The notes: a model not told the origin generated them from the sequence alone. Positions 7,677 through 16,991 are shown, counted from the stretch's first letter. The stretch: 64,000 nucleotides of DNA from UBA7328 sp002471345 (GCA_964011275.1 CAXGOB010000004.1:1-64000), one strand, 5' to 3'. Numbers and translations are program-made.

Positions 7677-8729
7677 TCAATTCTTATTGGCCAATTGACC
7701 ACAAGCTGCATCGATATCCTTTCCTCTACTTCTTCTTATGGTCACCATAATACCATGACTTCTGAGTCTTTTGGCGAAAGTATCAATATCCAAGCTATCC
7801 GACTTTTCGAAAGAAACCCCATCAATAGGATTGTACTCGATAATATTAACTAATGCTGGAAAATGTTTGCACAAAGCTGCAAGGGCATCAGCATCCTCTG
7901 TACTATCATTAAACCCTTTAAAAGTGATGTATTCGTAGCTGATCTTGGTACCTGTAGCATTGTAAAACTCCTTGAGTGAGTTCATCAATACTGCGAGGTT
8001 ATTTTGCTCATTAATAGGCATTATTTCATTTCTCTTCTCATCAGTGGCAGCATGAAGCGACAAGGCTAAATTGAATTTAACTTTATCCTCAGCTAATTTC
8101 TTGATCATTTTAGCTATGCCTGCAGTGCTTACAGTTATTCTTTTAGGAGAAAGACCCATTCCTTCAGGACTAGAGATTAACTCTACACTTCGCATCATGT
8201 TTTTATAATTGAGAAGAGGTTCTCCCATACCCATGTAAACGATATTAGTCAAAGGGCGATCGAAATGGGCTTCACACTGTACGTTCACCATTTTCACTTG
8301 ATCATATATTTCACCTGGATCCAAATTTCTTTCTCTTTTCATTTGTCCCGTTGCACAAAATTTGCATGTGAGACTACAACCTACTTGAGTAGACACACAT
8401 ACGGTATATCTATTATCAGAAGGTACTGGTATAAGTACTGCCTCTATTTTGTGCCCGTCATGAAGTGTATATCTTGATTTTATAGTGCCATCATTACTTT
8501 TTTGAGTTACATCCGTTCTCAAAGTTCTGATTTCATAAAACGCTTTGAGAGATTGCCTCAGACTTTTGGATAGATTAGTCATTTCATCAAAAGAGGTTAC
8601 TCCTTTAACCCACAACCATTCATAAATTTGATTTGCTCTGAACTTTGGTTCACCCAATTCAAGTATTATTTCGACTAGTTCAGGCTTATTGATTAGCCGT
8701 ATATCCTTCTTTGTTTCTGTAGAAATCAT
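7677..8729 (-). CDS. rlmN: 23S rRNA (adenine-2503-C2)-methyltransferase / tRNA A37 methyltransferase RlmN
   Basis: RlmN is a radical SAM enzyme that makes 2-methyladenosine in 23S rRNA and some tRNAs. The 350-residue protein contains the [4Fe-4S] motif CSLTCKFC, the preceding CVSTQVGC, the SAM-binding GMGEPLLN, ITVSTAG and the C-terminal RGKDIDAACGQL. The last supplies the catalytic cysteine that forms the methyl-carrying adduct. Length is normal. An open frame extends to a TTG at 8744, but the ATG at 8729 (ISTETKKDIRLIN) is the better start. It is divergent from the sensor kinase gene and convergent with the hydrolase gene. Confidence 0.95.
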   Translation of the reverse strand: MISTETKKDIRLINKPELVEIILELGEPKFRANQIYEWLWVKGVTSFDEMTNLSKSLRQSLKAFYEIRTLRTDVTQKSNDGTIKSRYTLHDGHKIEAVLIPVPSDNRYTVCVSTQVGCSLTCKFCATGQMKRERNLDPGEIYDQVKMVNVQCEAHFDRPLTNIVYMGMGEPLLNYKNMMRSVELISSPEGMGLSPKRITVSTAGIAKMIKKLAEDKVKFNLALSLHAATDEKRNEIMPINEQNNLAVLMNSLKEFYNATGTKISYEYITFKGFNDSTEDADALAALCKHFPALVNIIEYNPIDGVSFEKSDSLDIDTFAKRLRSHGIMVTIRRSRGKDIDAACGQLANKN

Positions 8730-8810
8730 GGATACAAAGATCAATCAATTTTTATGATAAAATCTTATTGAAACTAAAGCGTTTACTATTGAGCAAGAAT
8801 AAATGAGCTC

Positions 8811-9956
8811 ATGGACATCTACTCACGTAGATCATTGTGGAATACACTTTTGGCATTAATTGGATTGATCATCTTAGTCGTCACTATTATCTATACGAAC
8901 TATTTGTCAGAAGAATTAGCAATAAGTGAAAAGAAAAATCAAGAATTATATATAGATGCTACTGAAAAGTTGATAACTAGTTCTTCTGAAGAGGACTTAA
9001 CTTTTAGTCTTGATATTCAACAAAATTTCTCTATTCCGGTGATTGTAGAATATGAGGATGGAAGAATTGAGGGTAACAATTGGGGAGATAAAAGAGATAC
9101 ATTAAAAACATTTCTAGAGAAAAAAATTCAAACCTATTTATCAGAAGGCAAAGAGGTAACGGAAACTAGCTTTGGCCAAAAAATATTCTTTTTTGATTCA
9201 CCCCTTTATGCTCGAATCCAATACTTCCCCATTGTCCAAGGATTACTCATAGGCCTCTTCATTTTTCTAGGCTACTATACAGTCACTTCTAGTCGTCGTG
9301 CAGAACAAAATAGAGTTTGGGCTGGTATGGCTAAAGAAACTGCTCATCAACTTGGCACACCTATATCAGCTATCCTTGCTTGGATAGAATTTCTTAAAGA
9401 ATCTAACCAAGATCGGCCTCAAGAATTAGACGTTATTAATGAACTAAGTAATGATGTAGAACGCTTAGAACTCATAGCTGATCGATTCTCTAAAATAGGA
9501 TCAAAACCAGAGTTAGAAAATATAAATATTTATGAGGAATTAGATCTGATAAAAACTTACATGGCTCGAAGAGCATCTAAAAATGTCGTTTTCGAATTTC
9601 CACAAGATGGGAAAGTACTTAAGGCAAAAGCTAATAAGCATCTATTTTCTTGGGTAATGGAAAACTTAATGCGTAATGCACTAGATGCAATGGACGCAAA
9701 AGGCAAAATCAGTGCTGCAGTTTACTCTGAAAATAATTTTATTTGCATCGATTTATCAGATTCAGGTAAAGGCATAGCTGCTGGAAAACATAAAACCGTA
9801 TTCCAACCTGGATTTTCAACAAAGAAGAGAGGATGGGGATTAGGCTTATCTCTGGCTAAAAGAATCATAGAAGAATACCACAAAGGGAAGATATATGTCA
9901 AAAACAGTAAGCCGAATGAGGGGACCACTTTTACCATTAAACTGCCTGCTGTTTAG
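8811..9956 (+). CDS. Membrane sensor histidine kinase
   Basis: This 381-residue kinase has two transmembrane helices (about 10-29 and 142-160) that bracket an extracytoplasmic sensor domain of about 110 residues. No HAMP domain is obvious. The dimerisation/phosphoacceptor box is KETAHQLGTPISAI with His179. The ATPase domain has an N box (ENLMRNALDAMD), a G1 box (DSGKGI) and a G2 box (GWGLGLSLAKRI). No response regulator gene is adjacent, so its partner is elsewhere. Its 3' end overlaps the start region of the TonB-dependent receptor gene by about 40 bases, implying joint transcription. What it senses cannot be read from sequence. Confidence 0.92.
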   Translation: MDIYSRRSLWNTLLALIGLIILVVTIIYTNYLSEELAISEKKNQELYIDATEKLITSSSEEDLTFSLDIQQNFSIPVIVEYEDGRIEGNNWGDKRDTLKTFLEKKIQTYLSEGKEVTETSFGQKIFFFDSPLYARIQYFPIVQGLLIGLFIFLGYYTVTSSRRAEQNRVWAGMAKETAHQLGTPISAILAWIEFLKESNQDRPQELDVINELSNDVERLELIADRFSKIGSKPELENINIYEELDLIKTYMARRASKNVVFEFPQDGKVLKAKANKHLFSWVMENLMRNALDAMDAKGKISAAVYSENNFICIDLSDSGKGIAAGKHKTVFQPGFSTKKRGWGLGLSLAKRIIEEYHKGKIYVKNSKPNEGTTFTIKLPAV

Positions 9957-12348
9957 TATTCTTAGTCTATTTATTCAGGTTTCATTTGCACAATCCGTTC
10001 AAGTTTTCAACTCCACCTATGATGAAGTCATTTCAGGTGTAGAGATCTTTCATGAAGGATTTGATAATCTAGTGATAACTGATCAAAATGGCATTGCTCT
10101 AATCGATACTACCCAAAATTCCGTCTTCCATTTTTCTAAGGAAAGTTATATTCTCAAATCATTGTCAGTATCTGAATTACTGATCCTAAATTGGAAAGTA
10201 CCATTATCCCCTTTCTCTGAAGAAATAGATGAGATTGTATTGATAGGTCAACATTCATTCAAAGATTCGGACAAATTTCATCTGACCGAGACGATCACCA
10301 CCAAAGAAATACAAAAAAGTAATCCTCAAACTTCCGCTGACATTTTAACTCAGAATGGTAATGTCTATGTACAAAAAAGTCAAATGGGTGGAGGAAGTCC
10401 AATAATCAGAGGGTTTGAAGCAAATCGTGTTCTTCTTGTTGTCGATGGAGTCCGAATGAATAATGCAATATATAGAAATGGTCACCTCCAAAATGCCATT
10501 ACTGTAGATGCATCATCTATTGAAAATGTAAAAGTTCTTTTTGGCCCAAACTCCTTAGCCTATGGAAGTGATGCGATAGGTGGAGTAGTCTCTTACACTA
10601 CTAAAATTCCGCTCTTTGGCACTAAAGAATCAACTAAAATAAAAGCAAATGCTCTGACCAGATTTTCAACTGCCAACCAAGAAAAAACTGTACATGGTGA
10701 TTTCTCTTTGGGGTGGGAAAAACTAGCTTTAATGACCAGCATTACAATTACAGATTATGACGATCTTCGGTCAGGTGGCAATAGGGATGATCGGTTTCCT
10801 CTGTTTGGTTTAAGAACTAAATATTCTGAAAGTTCAGATAATATTGATGTTGAGATAATTAACCCTAACCCAAAGGTCCAAATCGGCACAGCCTATCATC
10901 AATATGATATTTTACAAAAGGTCATCTTCAAACCAGAAGAAAAGATATTCCTAAGCGCCAATATTCAATTTTCTAATACAGGGAATGTTCCTCGTTATGA
11001 TAACTTACAAGAAATCACAAACGGTAGCTTGAGATATGCTGAGTGGAATTATGGCCCTCAAAAAAGAAATTTGGCTTCTCTACAGCTGAAAAATTATAAT
11101 GTCAAAAAATGGTATGATCAATATATCTTATTGGCAGCTTTCCAAAATATCAGTGAAGAAAGAATTGTAAGAATTTTTCAAAATAAAAATAGGCTCAATC
11201 AAAAAGAGGGTGTTAATGTCTTTTCCTTTACAGGAGAATTTAAGAAAAGCATAAGCAGAAATCTTAGTATTTTATATGGGTTTGATTCACAATTCAACGG
11301 AATTACATCTACGGCTTTTACAGAAGATATTAGTAATGGAGCAATAAATGATGGTGCTCTTTCAAGGTATGCAAATGGTGATAACACCTATAGTACATAT
11401 GGCCTCTTCTCTGAAATCGATTGGTCTAATCCTAGCTCTCTGTTTAGCGCAAAAGCTGGGGTAAGATATTCAAGTAATAAATGGGCCGTCAAGTACATCA
11501 ACAGTAGAGATGTCATTTGGCCTACATCATTTATCAATGGAGTGGAGGGGACGAATAACGCCCTCACCTGGTCAGTAAGCGGCCTCTATAATAATCCATC
11601 TGGATTCTTTATAAGAGGACTAATATCATCTGCTTTCAGAGCACCAAATATTGATGATCTGTCTAAAATAAGGGTGAATGCCAATGAGATCACTTTTCCA
11701 AATACAAATCTGTCTCCAGAAAAGTCATTAAGTTCTGAAATAAGCATAGGTTTTAAGAATCAAGGTTTTAATTTTTCAGCTACCACTTTTTTTACAGAAC
11801 TAAAGGATGCTATAACTCGTCGTCCGTTCTCAACACCGGATGGCTCTAGTACATATGATAATTTTGGTGAAACCCTTATTGTTGTAGGCAATCAAAATGC
11901 CCAAAAAGCTCACATTTATGGCTTAGCACTAAATGGAGCATATAATTTGACTGAATATTGGAACATAAAAGGAAGTTGGAATTTTACCAAAGGAAGAGAA
12001 AAGACTGATGGTGGAATAGACTATCCGTTTGCTCATATTCCACCGATTTATGGAAATGTCCGACTGAGCTTCGAGCCTAATGATATTAGCATTCAAGCTG
12101 TAGTTAATTACAATGGAGCAAAAGATCTAAATGAATTTGGAGGGTCTGTAGATAATCCAGATCTAGCTACTCCTGTTGGTAGTTTGGGATGGACTACGTT
12201 CAACATTTATGGATCTTACAATTTTAGTAAAAATGTAAGCACGACAATTGGATTAGAAAATATAACTGACCTACATTATAGAACTTTCGGATCAGGAGTA
12301 AGTGCCGCTGGAAGAAATGTCATTTTGAGTGTGAGATATTCTATTTAA
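9916..12348 (+). CDS. TonB-dependent outer-membrane receptor
   Basis: With the ATG at 9916 the product is about 810 residues with a signal peptide (PLLPLNCLLFSILSLFIQV, cleavage after SFAQ). A short N-terminal carboxypeptidase-regulatory-like region (about residues 25-100) is followed by the plug domain, with GGGSPIIRGFEANRVLLVVD, GVRMNNAIYRNGHLQN, VKVLFGPNSLAYGSDAIGG. A 22-strand beta barrel follows, closing with NVILSVRYSI. The plug motifs are closest to the haem/haemoglobin/cobalamin-type receptors, but the substrate is not certain. An in-frame ATG at 9895 would extend it seven residues into the kinase gene without a good signal peptide. Overlap with the kinase gene suggests one operon. 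Confidence 0.92.
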   Translation: MRGPLLPLNCLLFSILSLFIQVSFAQSVQVFNSTYDEVISGVEIFHEGFDNLVITDQNGIALIDTTQNSVFHFSKESYILKSLSVSELLILNWKVPLSPFSEEIDEIVLIGQHSFKDSDKFHLTETITTKEIQKSNPQTSADILTQNGNVYVQKSQMGGGSPIIRGFEANRVLLVVDGVRMNNAIYRNGHLQNAITVDASSIENVKVLFGPNSLAYGSDAIGGVVSYTTKIPLFGTKESTKIKANALTRFSTANQEKTVHGDFSLGWEKLALMTSITITDYDDLRSGGNRDDRFPLFGLRTKYSESSDNIDVEIINPNPKVQIGTAYHQYDILQKVIFKPEEKIFLSANIQFSNTGNVPRYDNLQEITNGSLRYAEWNYGPQKRNLASLQLKNYNVKKWYDQYILLAAFQNISEERIVRIFQNKNRLNQKEGVNVFSFTGEFKKSISRNLSILYGFDSQFNGITSTAFTEDISNGAINDGALSRYANGDNTYSTYGLFSEIDWSNPSSLFSAKAGVRYSSNKWAVKYINSRDVIWPTSFINGVEGTNNALTWSVSGLYNNPSGFFIRGLISSAFRAPNIDDLSKIRVNANEITFPNTNLSPEKSLSSEISIGFKNQGFNFSATTFFTELKDAITRRPFSTPDGSSTYDNFGETLIVVGNQNAQKAHIYGLALNGAYNLTEYWNIKGSWNFTKGREKTDGGIDYPFAHIPPIYGNVRLSFEPNDISIQAVVNYNGAKDLNEFGGSVDNPDLATPVGSLGWTTFNIYGSYNFSKNVSTTIGLENITDLHYRTFGSGVSAAGRNVILSVRYSI

Positions 12349-12354
12349 ACAGAG

Positions 12355-12894
12355 TTATTCCACCAATTTATAAATCTGAGGTAATTCTCTGCCCACCTCA
12401 TCATAATCCAATCCATATCCCAAAACGAAATCATTAGGTATATCAAATCCTACATAGTCTATCTCCACCGGAAAGGAAATAGCTTCGGGCTTCCTTAGAA
12501 GCGATACAATCTTCACGGAATTTGGATTTTTTGACTTTACTGTTTTCACGAAATTTGATAATGTAAATCCAGTGTCTACAATGTCTTCCACAATTATGAC
12601 ATCTTGATTTTCAAGATCTGTCTTCAATCCTAACACTTCGGTAAGCTTTCCTGTAGAAGATGTTCCTTCATAAGAAGATAATCTCACAAACTCAATATTG
12701 AGTGGTAATTCTATATGTCTTACCAAGTCGGCTGTGAAAATAAATGCTCCATTCAGCACACTCAAAATAATAGGAGTTTTCCCCCGATAGTCATTCGTTA
12801 TCTGCTGACCTAAGTCCCAAACTCGTCCAATGATTTCTTCTTTGGTAAGATAAACACTGAAGTCCTTACCATTTACTGTTACTTCTTCTTTCAT
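12355..12894 (-). CDS. hpt: Hypoxanthine phosphoribosyltransferase
   Basis: This 179-residue type I phosphoribosyltransferase joins hypoxanthine or guanine to PRPP in purine salvage. The PRPP-binding motif VIIVEDIVDTGFTL lies near residues 98-111. Other family marks are ILSVLNGAFIFTADLVRHI and VRLSSYEGTSSTGK, the flexible active-site loop. VGFDIPNDFVLGYGLDYDE supplies the purine-binding aromatic and the C-terminal Asp. Length fits the family. It is convergent with the receptor gene (six bases apart) and lies six bases downstream of the M28 peptidase gene, so it is probably co-transcribed with it. Confidence 0.95.
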   Translation of the reverse strand: MKEEVTVNGKDFSVYLTKEEIIGRVWDLGQQITNDYRGKTPIILSVLNGAFIFTADLVRHIELPLNIEFVRLSSYEGTSSTGKLTEVLGLKTDLENQDVIIVEDIVDTGFTLSNFVKTVKSKNPNSVKIVSLLRKPEAISFPVEIDYVGFDIPNDFVLGYGLDYDEVGRELPQIYKLVE

Positions 12895-12900
12895 AATATA

Positions 12901-14289
12901 TCAATGCTCCAATCCGTATTTGTCGATGAGATAGATCAGACTAGTCATCGCTGCGGCTCCTAGCTTGAGTTCTCTTTCATTAACCGCTGTAATATTATCA
13001 GCTGCAGAATGATGAAAATCAAAATATCTTTGAGAATCTGGCCTGAATCCTATTAGCAACCCTTTTTGATTTTTCAATGGTCCGATATCCGCTCCAGATC
13101 CACCCTTAGAAAAATGTAAGTTATATGGTTCTAAAAAAGGGGACAAAGCAGTGATTTGTCTATATAATCCAGCGAACATTTCATCCTCTGCATCAAAACT
13201 GAACCCTCTTGGTGTAAAACCTCCTGCATCCGACTCCATAGCTGCGAGATGAAACTCTCCTTTTTCTTTCGAGATTCTAGCATATTCTCTTCCACCAGCT
13301 AATCCATTTTCTTCATTCATAAAAAGAACAACTCTTAAGGTACGCTTTGGTGTATAATTTAAAGCTTTAAGAGCATTCATTACCTCCATCGAATGCACGC
13401 AACCTGCACCATCATCATGTGCTCCTCCTGCTAGGTCCCATGAATCTAAATGCCCTCCTACAAGAATTATTTCATCAGGAAACTCACTTCCTTTTATCTC
13501 CGCCACAACATTGTGTGAAGGTTTATCAGAAAGTATTTCACTATGTGTCTCGATGTAAAGAATCACAGGGCCATTTGAAAGTTCTTTACTCAGTTCATCT
13601 GCATGCATTGTGCTCACAGCCACTGCTGGGATTGTAGGCACACCTTCTTTATATCGTAAAGTACCTGTATGTGGCAAATTATCTGTAAGTGTTGTTAATG
13701 ATCTTACTATGGCCCCGACGGCTCCTTGTTCTGCAGCTACTGCTGGACCATTTACTCTTTGGTCTCCAGCTCCCCCATAGGCATGGAAGGTGTTGACCAG
13801 TGTGGGGTCCATTGGTCGATTGAAAAATACAATTTTTCCAGAAAGCTTTTCTTTCCCTAAGCTTCTAACTTCATCCAGCGACTTTACTTCTGCCACTTGA
13901 CCTGTGACTCCCTGAGAACCTGATCCAATAGAATTTCCCAATGCTGTTACATTAAGTTCTCTAAGAATACTTCCATCACTCCCAACAATATGCGTCTTTT
14001 CTTGTGCTCCTCTTATCCAATGAGGCACCATTATTTCTTGATAAGTTACCTGATCTGCAATTTTGGACATCTCTTGTCCAGTATATTCAACAGCTTTCGC
14101 TGCATTATCACTTCCTGTGAGCCGTCCACCAATTTCCTCCGATAATGTCTCTAGCCAACTGTAGCATTTTCCTTCATTTAGAATATGGTCATGGATTTCT
14201 TTAATAAAAATAGCGTCCCCTTCATTTTGAGATAGCAATGCCAAAGGACTTATAGTTAAAAAGAAGATTAATATGTTAAGTAGTCTCAT
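12901..14289 (-). CDS. Secreted M28 family zinc peptidase with PA-type insert
   Basis: This 462-residue exported peptidase has a signal peptide (LLNILIFFLTISPLALLSQ). An inserted PA-like domain (about 115-250) carries GGAGDQRVNGPAVAAEQGAV. The catalytic M28 domain carries all expected zinc and catalytic motifs: GGHLDSWD, GAHDDGAGC, FMNEENGLAGG (catalytic Glu), ESDAGGF and a late FHHSAADN His. It resembles plasma glutamate carboxypeptidase-type aminopeptidases and probably trims peptides outside the inner membrane. It starts six bases before hpt on the same strand. Divergent from the ECF sigma locus. Confidence 0.92.
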   Translation of the reverse strand: MRLLNILIFFLTISPLALLSQNEGDAIFIKEIHDHILNEGKCYSWLETLSEEIGGRLTGSDNAAKAVEYTGQEMSKIADQVTYQEIMVPHWIRGAQEKTHIVGSDGSILRELNVTALGNSIGSGSQGVTGQVAEVKSLDEVRSLGKEKLSGKIVFFNRPMDPTLVNTFHAYGGAGDQRVNGPAVAAEQGAVGAIVRSLTTLTDNLPHTGTLRYKEGVPTIPAVAVSTMHADELSKELSNGPVILYIETHSEILSDKPSHNVVAEIKGSEFPDEIILVGGHLDSWDLAGGAHDDGAGCVHSMEVMNALKALNYTPKRTLRVVLFMNEENGLAGGREYARISKEKGEFHLAAMESDAGGFTPRGFSFDAEDEMFAGLYRQITALSPFLEPYNLHFSKGGSGADIGPLKNQKGLLIGFRPDSQRYFDFHHSAADNITAVNERELKLGAAAMTSLIYLIDKYGLEH

Positions 14290-14370
14290 TTACCTTATTT
14301 CTTTAAAATGTAACTTTATTTAATTTTTACGTCTTACTAATGGATTTAAATAATCCGACTAAAGAACCAT

Positions 14371-14979
14371 ATGTTTTTATTGCGCTTTCTGTTGGCTTTA
14401 TTGGTTAAAGGTAACCCAAAATCAATTACAGACGAACAAGCTGTGCAGAAGTATATTGAGACTCAAAGGAGTTTTTATTTTGATTTAATCTATGAGTGAT
14501 ATGCACCCAAGATTTTTGCTAAATCATTATCTCTGATGAATGAAGAAGCTTTAGCTCAGGACTGCACTCAGGAGATAATGATGAAATTACTGCTAAACCT
14601 CAGCAAGTTCAATTTTCAATCGAAATTCTCGACTTGGGTTTATTCCATCACCTATAATTATTGTATAGATAAGATTAGGAAAAGGAAGAAGGATCCTAGT
14701 ATGGCAGTGTCTGATTTTTCTTATTATGATAGAGAAGACGATGAAATAGAAGATCGTCGTCTCAAAGAAGTCAGATTAGATAGACTAAAAACAATTTTAG
14801 AAGAAATTCCTATTGCTGATAAGAGCATTTTAATGATGAAATATATGGACAGCCTATCCATTAAAGAAATCAGCGAAATGATAGATAAATCTGAAAGTGC
14901 CGTGAAAATGAAAATTAAGAGAGCTAAAGAGAAGTTTGTGATGATTCACAACGATCATTATGATGCTCTAGAATTATAA
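14371..14979 (+). pseudogene. ECF-type RNA polymerase sigma factor interrupted by one in-frame TGA
   Basis: The frame from ATG 14371 reads FLLRFLLALLVKGNPKS and YIETQRSFYFDLIYE, then TGA (14497-14499, codon 43), then YAPKIFAKSLSLMNEEALAQ. Relatives as I remember them have Arg here, so CGA to TGA would be a single change. After the stop, region 2 is intact (TQEIMMKLLLNLSKFNFQ, KFSTWVYSITYNYCIDKIRK), as is region 4 (LKTILEEIPIADKSILMMKY, IKEISEMIDKSESAVKMKIK). An ATG at 14536 could give a 147-residue product lacking most of region 2.1, which may still be partly active. The gene heads an operon with the next three genes. A sequencing error or readthrough cannot be excluded. Confidence 0.75.
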
Positions 14980-14990
14980 TAAGAAATAAA

Positions 14991-15188
14991 ATGAGTAAAA
15001 ACGTTTTTAAAGAATTACAAAAAGAACTAGAGTCAAAATTTACAACAGAAAAAGATGCCAATGTTAAAATGCGTGTGAAGGGGTCAATGGGAGGATTGAT
15101 GTTTATCGCAGATATTTTTGAATTGTTTCTCACAAAATTTATTAGTGTTCTTTTAGGTAAAGGAGCTGATCATTCTGATAAAAAATAG
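14991..15188 (+). CDS. Small protein of the ECF sigma operon, amphipathic or membrane-associated
   Basis: This 65-residue protein has a charged N-terminal half (KNVFKELQKELESKFTTE), a RVKGSMGG hinge and a hydrophobic segment (LMFIADIFELFLTKFISVLL), then a polar tail. The hydrophobic part contains Asp, Glu and Lys, so it is more likely an amphipathic membrane-associated helix than a classical transmembrane one. I do not know a named family. It starts 11 bases after the sigma gene and ends five bases before the channel gene, so it belongs to the same operon. An anti-sigma or channel accessory role is possible but unproven. Confidence 0.7.
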   Translation: MSKNVFKELQKELESKFTTEKDANVKMRVKGSMGGLMFIADIFELFLTKFISVLLGKGADHSDKK

Positions 15189-15193
15189 CGCAA

Positions 15194-16021
15194 ATGAAAA
15201 ACCTACTTAATGGAAGTCTCACTGAAGGACTTTCGTCTATGCTTACTTCAATGTTAAAAAGTGTTCCCTCATTTCTTTTGGCAATTGGAATAATTGTCCT
15301 TGGGATAATAATTTCTAAGATTGTTGCGAATCTAGTAGATAAGGTTTTATCCAAGATTGGTATAGATAAACTTGGTGATAAACTCAATGAGATAGAATTA
15401 GTTCAGAAGATGAATACTGAAGTAAAAATCAGCAAAGTCTTCTCTAAGATTATTTACTATTTCTTATTATTCATATTCATAATTGCGGCTACTGACGTGC
15501 TCAATATGACTGCTATTTCTGATCTGGTGATGAATGCTTTCAATATGATTCCAAAGCTGCTGGTTGGGTTAGTTATTTTAATATTTGGAACCTTACTTGC
15601 CGATGGTATTAAAAATGTAGTCCTTGCTGCTTTGGATTCATTAGGTATTCCTTCTGCCAATCTTATATCTTCTTTTTTATTTTACTTTTTATTTATCAAT
15701 GTGGTTATAAGTGCTATAGCACAAGCCGATATCAACACAGAATTTCTAGAGCAAAATCTTTCAATTGTGATAGCTGGTTTAGTTGCAGCTTTTGCCATTG
15801 GATATGGACTAGCATCCAAGGATATGGTGGCTAACTTTTTAGGCTCTTTTTATACCCAAGGAAAAGTCAAAGAAGGAGATATAATAACCATTGATGGAGC
15901 CACTGGATTGGTTGTAGAAATTGATAGAAACTCTTTGGTCATGGAATCAGAAGGAAAAGAAATTATTATTCCGTTGTCTCTAATCATGAGACAAAAGCTT
16001 GAAATAAATCGAAACAAATAA
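15194..16021 (+). CDS. MscS-like small-conductance mechanosensitive channel family protein
   Basis: This 275-residue membrane protein has about five hydrophobic helices. It has two copies of the TM-helix repeat seen in this branch: FLLAIGIIVLGIIISKIVANLVDKVL near residues 27-52, and LLVGLVILIFGTLLADGIKNVV. The pore-lining-like helix IVIAGLVAAFAIGYGLASKDMVANFLGSFY is followed by a shortened beta domain (GDIITIDGATGLVVEIDRNSLVME). The large C-terminal cage domain of E. coli MscS is missing, so gating or conductance may differ. It follows the 65-residue gene by five bases and precedes the outer-membrane protein gene by 27 bases. Confidence 0.85.
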   Translation: MKNLLNGSLTEGLSSMLTSMLKSVPSFLLAIGIIVLGIIISKIVANLVDKVLSKIGIDKLGDKLNEIELVQKMNTEVKISKVFSKIIYYFLLFIFIIAATDVLNMTAISDLVMNAFNMIPKLLVGLVILIFGTLLADGIKNVVLAALDSLGIPSANLISSFLFYFLFINVVISAIAQADINTEFLEQNLSIVIAGLVAAFAIGYGLASKDMVANFLGSFYTQGKVKEGDIITIDGATGLVVEIDRNSLVMESEGKEIIIPLSLIMRQKLEINRNK

Positions 16022-16048
16022 AATTCATACAAAACAAAAATCAAGAAC

Positions 16049-16978
16049 ATGAGACGAATCTTACTCTCAACTCTAATTGTGATTATTGCTTACATGGCAG
16101 GAGCCCAATCACTTGACGAATTAAAAAACAAAAAGGCAGAACTTGAAGCTCAAAGAGCAGAGCAACAAGCCGAAGCTGATGCATTTAATGGTGAAATATC
16201 TGACCTCGCCTCTCAAATAGAAATTTTATCTGGTTGGAATAGAGGGTTTTCAGGAGCTATTGGGTTTGATTTTAGCAAATCAACTGGATGGGTAGCTAAT
16301 CCTAATCCTGATGCCTCTTCTTCTTCTTTAAACTTGAATATGACAGGTTTTGCAAATAGAAAAGGCAATGATTTCTTTTGGAACAACAAAGGGATAATTG
16401 CTAAATCTTGGCAAGATGTCGACTTATCAAAAGCTGATGGAAGTATGGATGATGATGGACTTTTTGATAATAGCACTGTTGATATTGTAAATCTTTCGTC
16501 TTTATATGGTAAAAACCTATCCGATAATTTTGCAATATCTGCCTTAGGCGAATTAAATACCTCATTAGAAAATTTCTTTAATCCTGGCACCTTTGATATT
16601 GGAGTCGGAGGGACATGGCTTCCTGCACCAAATCTTGTTGTTGTCATTCACCCTCTTAATTACCACGTTGCATTCTCTGGTGTAGATGGTGTAAGTTCTA
16701 GAGGCTCAATTGGCACAAAACTAAGAGCAGATTATACAAGATCTGTTGATGTTGGAGGCAAACCTCTTAATTGGTCCTCTACTCTGACCAGCTTTATTCC
16801 TTATGGAGGAGCTGACGAAGGCCAACCTACATTATTTGAATATACATGGTTGAATACTTTTAGCTATGAGCTCTATAAAGGTTTAGGCTTAGGTATCAAC
16901 TTTGGAATTAGAAATGCCGAATTTGAATCTGCAAGTACTCAATCTTTTTATGGGCTTGGGTTGAGTTACACTTTGTAA
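16049..16978 (+). CDS. DUF3078-like outer-membrane protein with N-terminal coiled coil
   Basis: This 309-residue exported protein has a signal peptide (ILLSTLIVIIAYMAGAQS). A heptad-like stretch (LDELKNKKAELEAQRAEQQA to SDLASQIEILSGW, residues 21-63) follows. The rest is a beta-rich domain with alternating hydrophobic strands, Asn/Ser-rich turns and a terminal aromatic-containing strand (YGLGLSYTL). The second half resembles DUF3078 proteins, common outer-membrane proteins of unknown function in Bacteroidota. The coiled coil could reach into the periplasm. It is last in the sigma operon and is followed directly by a strong terminator. Confidence 0.75.
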   Translation: MRRILLSTLIVIIAYMAGAQSLDELKNKKAELEAQRAEQQAEADAFNGEISDLASQIEILSGWNRGFSGAIGFDFSKSTGWVANPNPDASSSSLNLNMTGFANRKGNDFFWNNKGIIAKSWQDVDLSKADGSMDDDGLFDNSTVDIVNLSSLYGKNLSDNFAISALGELNTSLENFFNPGTFDIGVGGTWLPAPNLVVVIHPLNYHVAFSGVDGVSSRGSIGTKLRADYTRSVDVGGKPLNWSSTLTSFIPYGGADEGQPTLFEYTWLNTFSYELYKGLGLGINFGIRNAEFESASTQSFYGLGLSYTL

Positions 16979-16991
16979 TACTACCGTTCAT

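Noticed and set aside
14497..14499. Genome-wide TGA recoding or selenocysteine at the sigma-gene stop
   Set aside because: Other genes end in TGA (for example recX at 43015-43017) and use TGG for Trp; no SECIS-like hairpin is evident after the codon, and relatives have Arg there.
16213..16647. 144-codon minus-strand ORF
   Set aside because: Lies fully inside the outer-membrane protein gene on the opposite strand and has no family resemblance; a shadow of Ser/Asn-rich codons.
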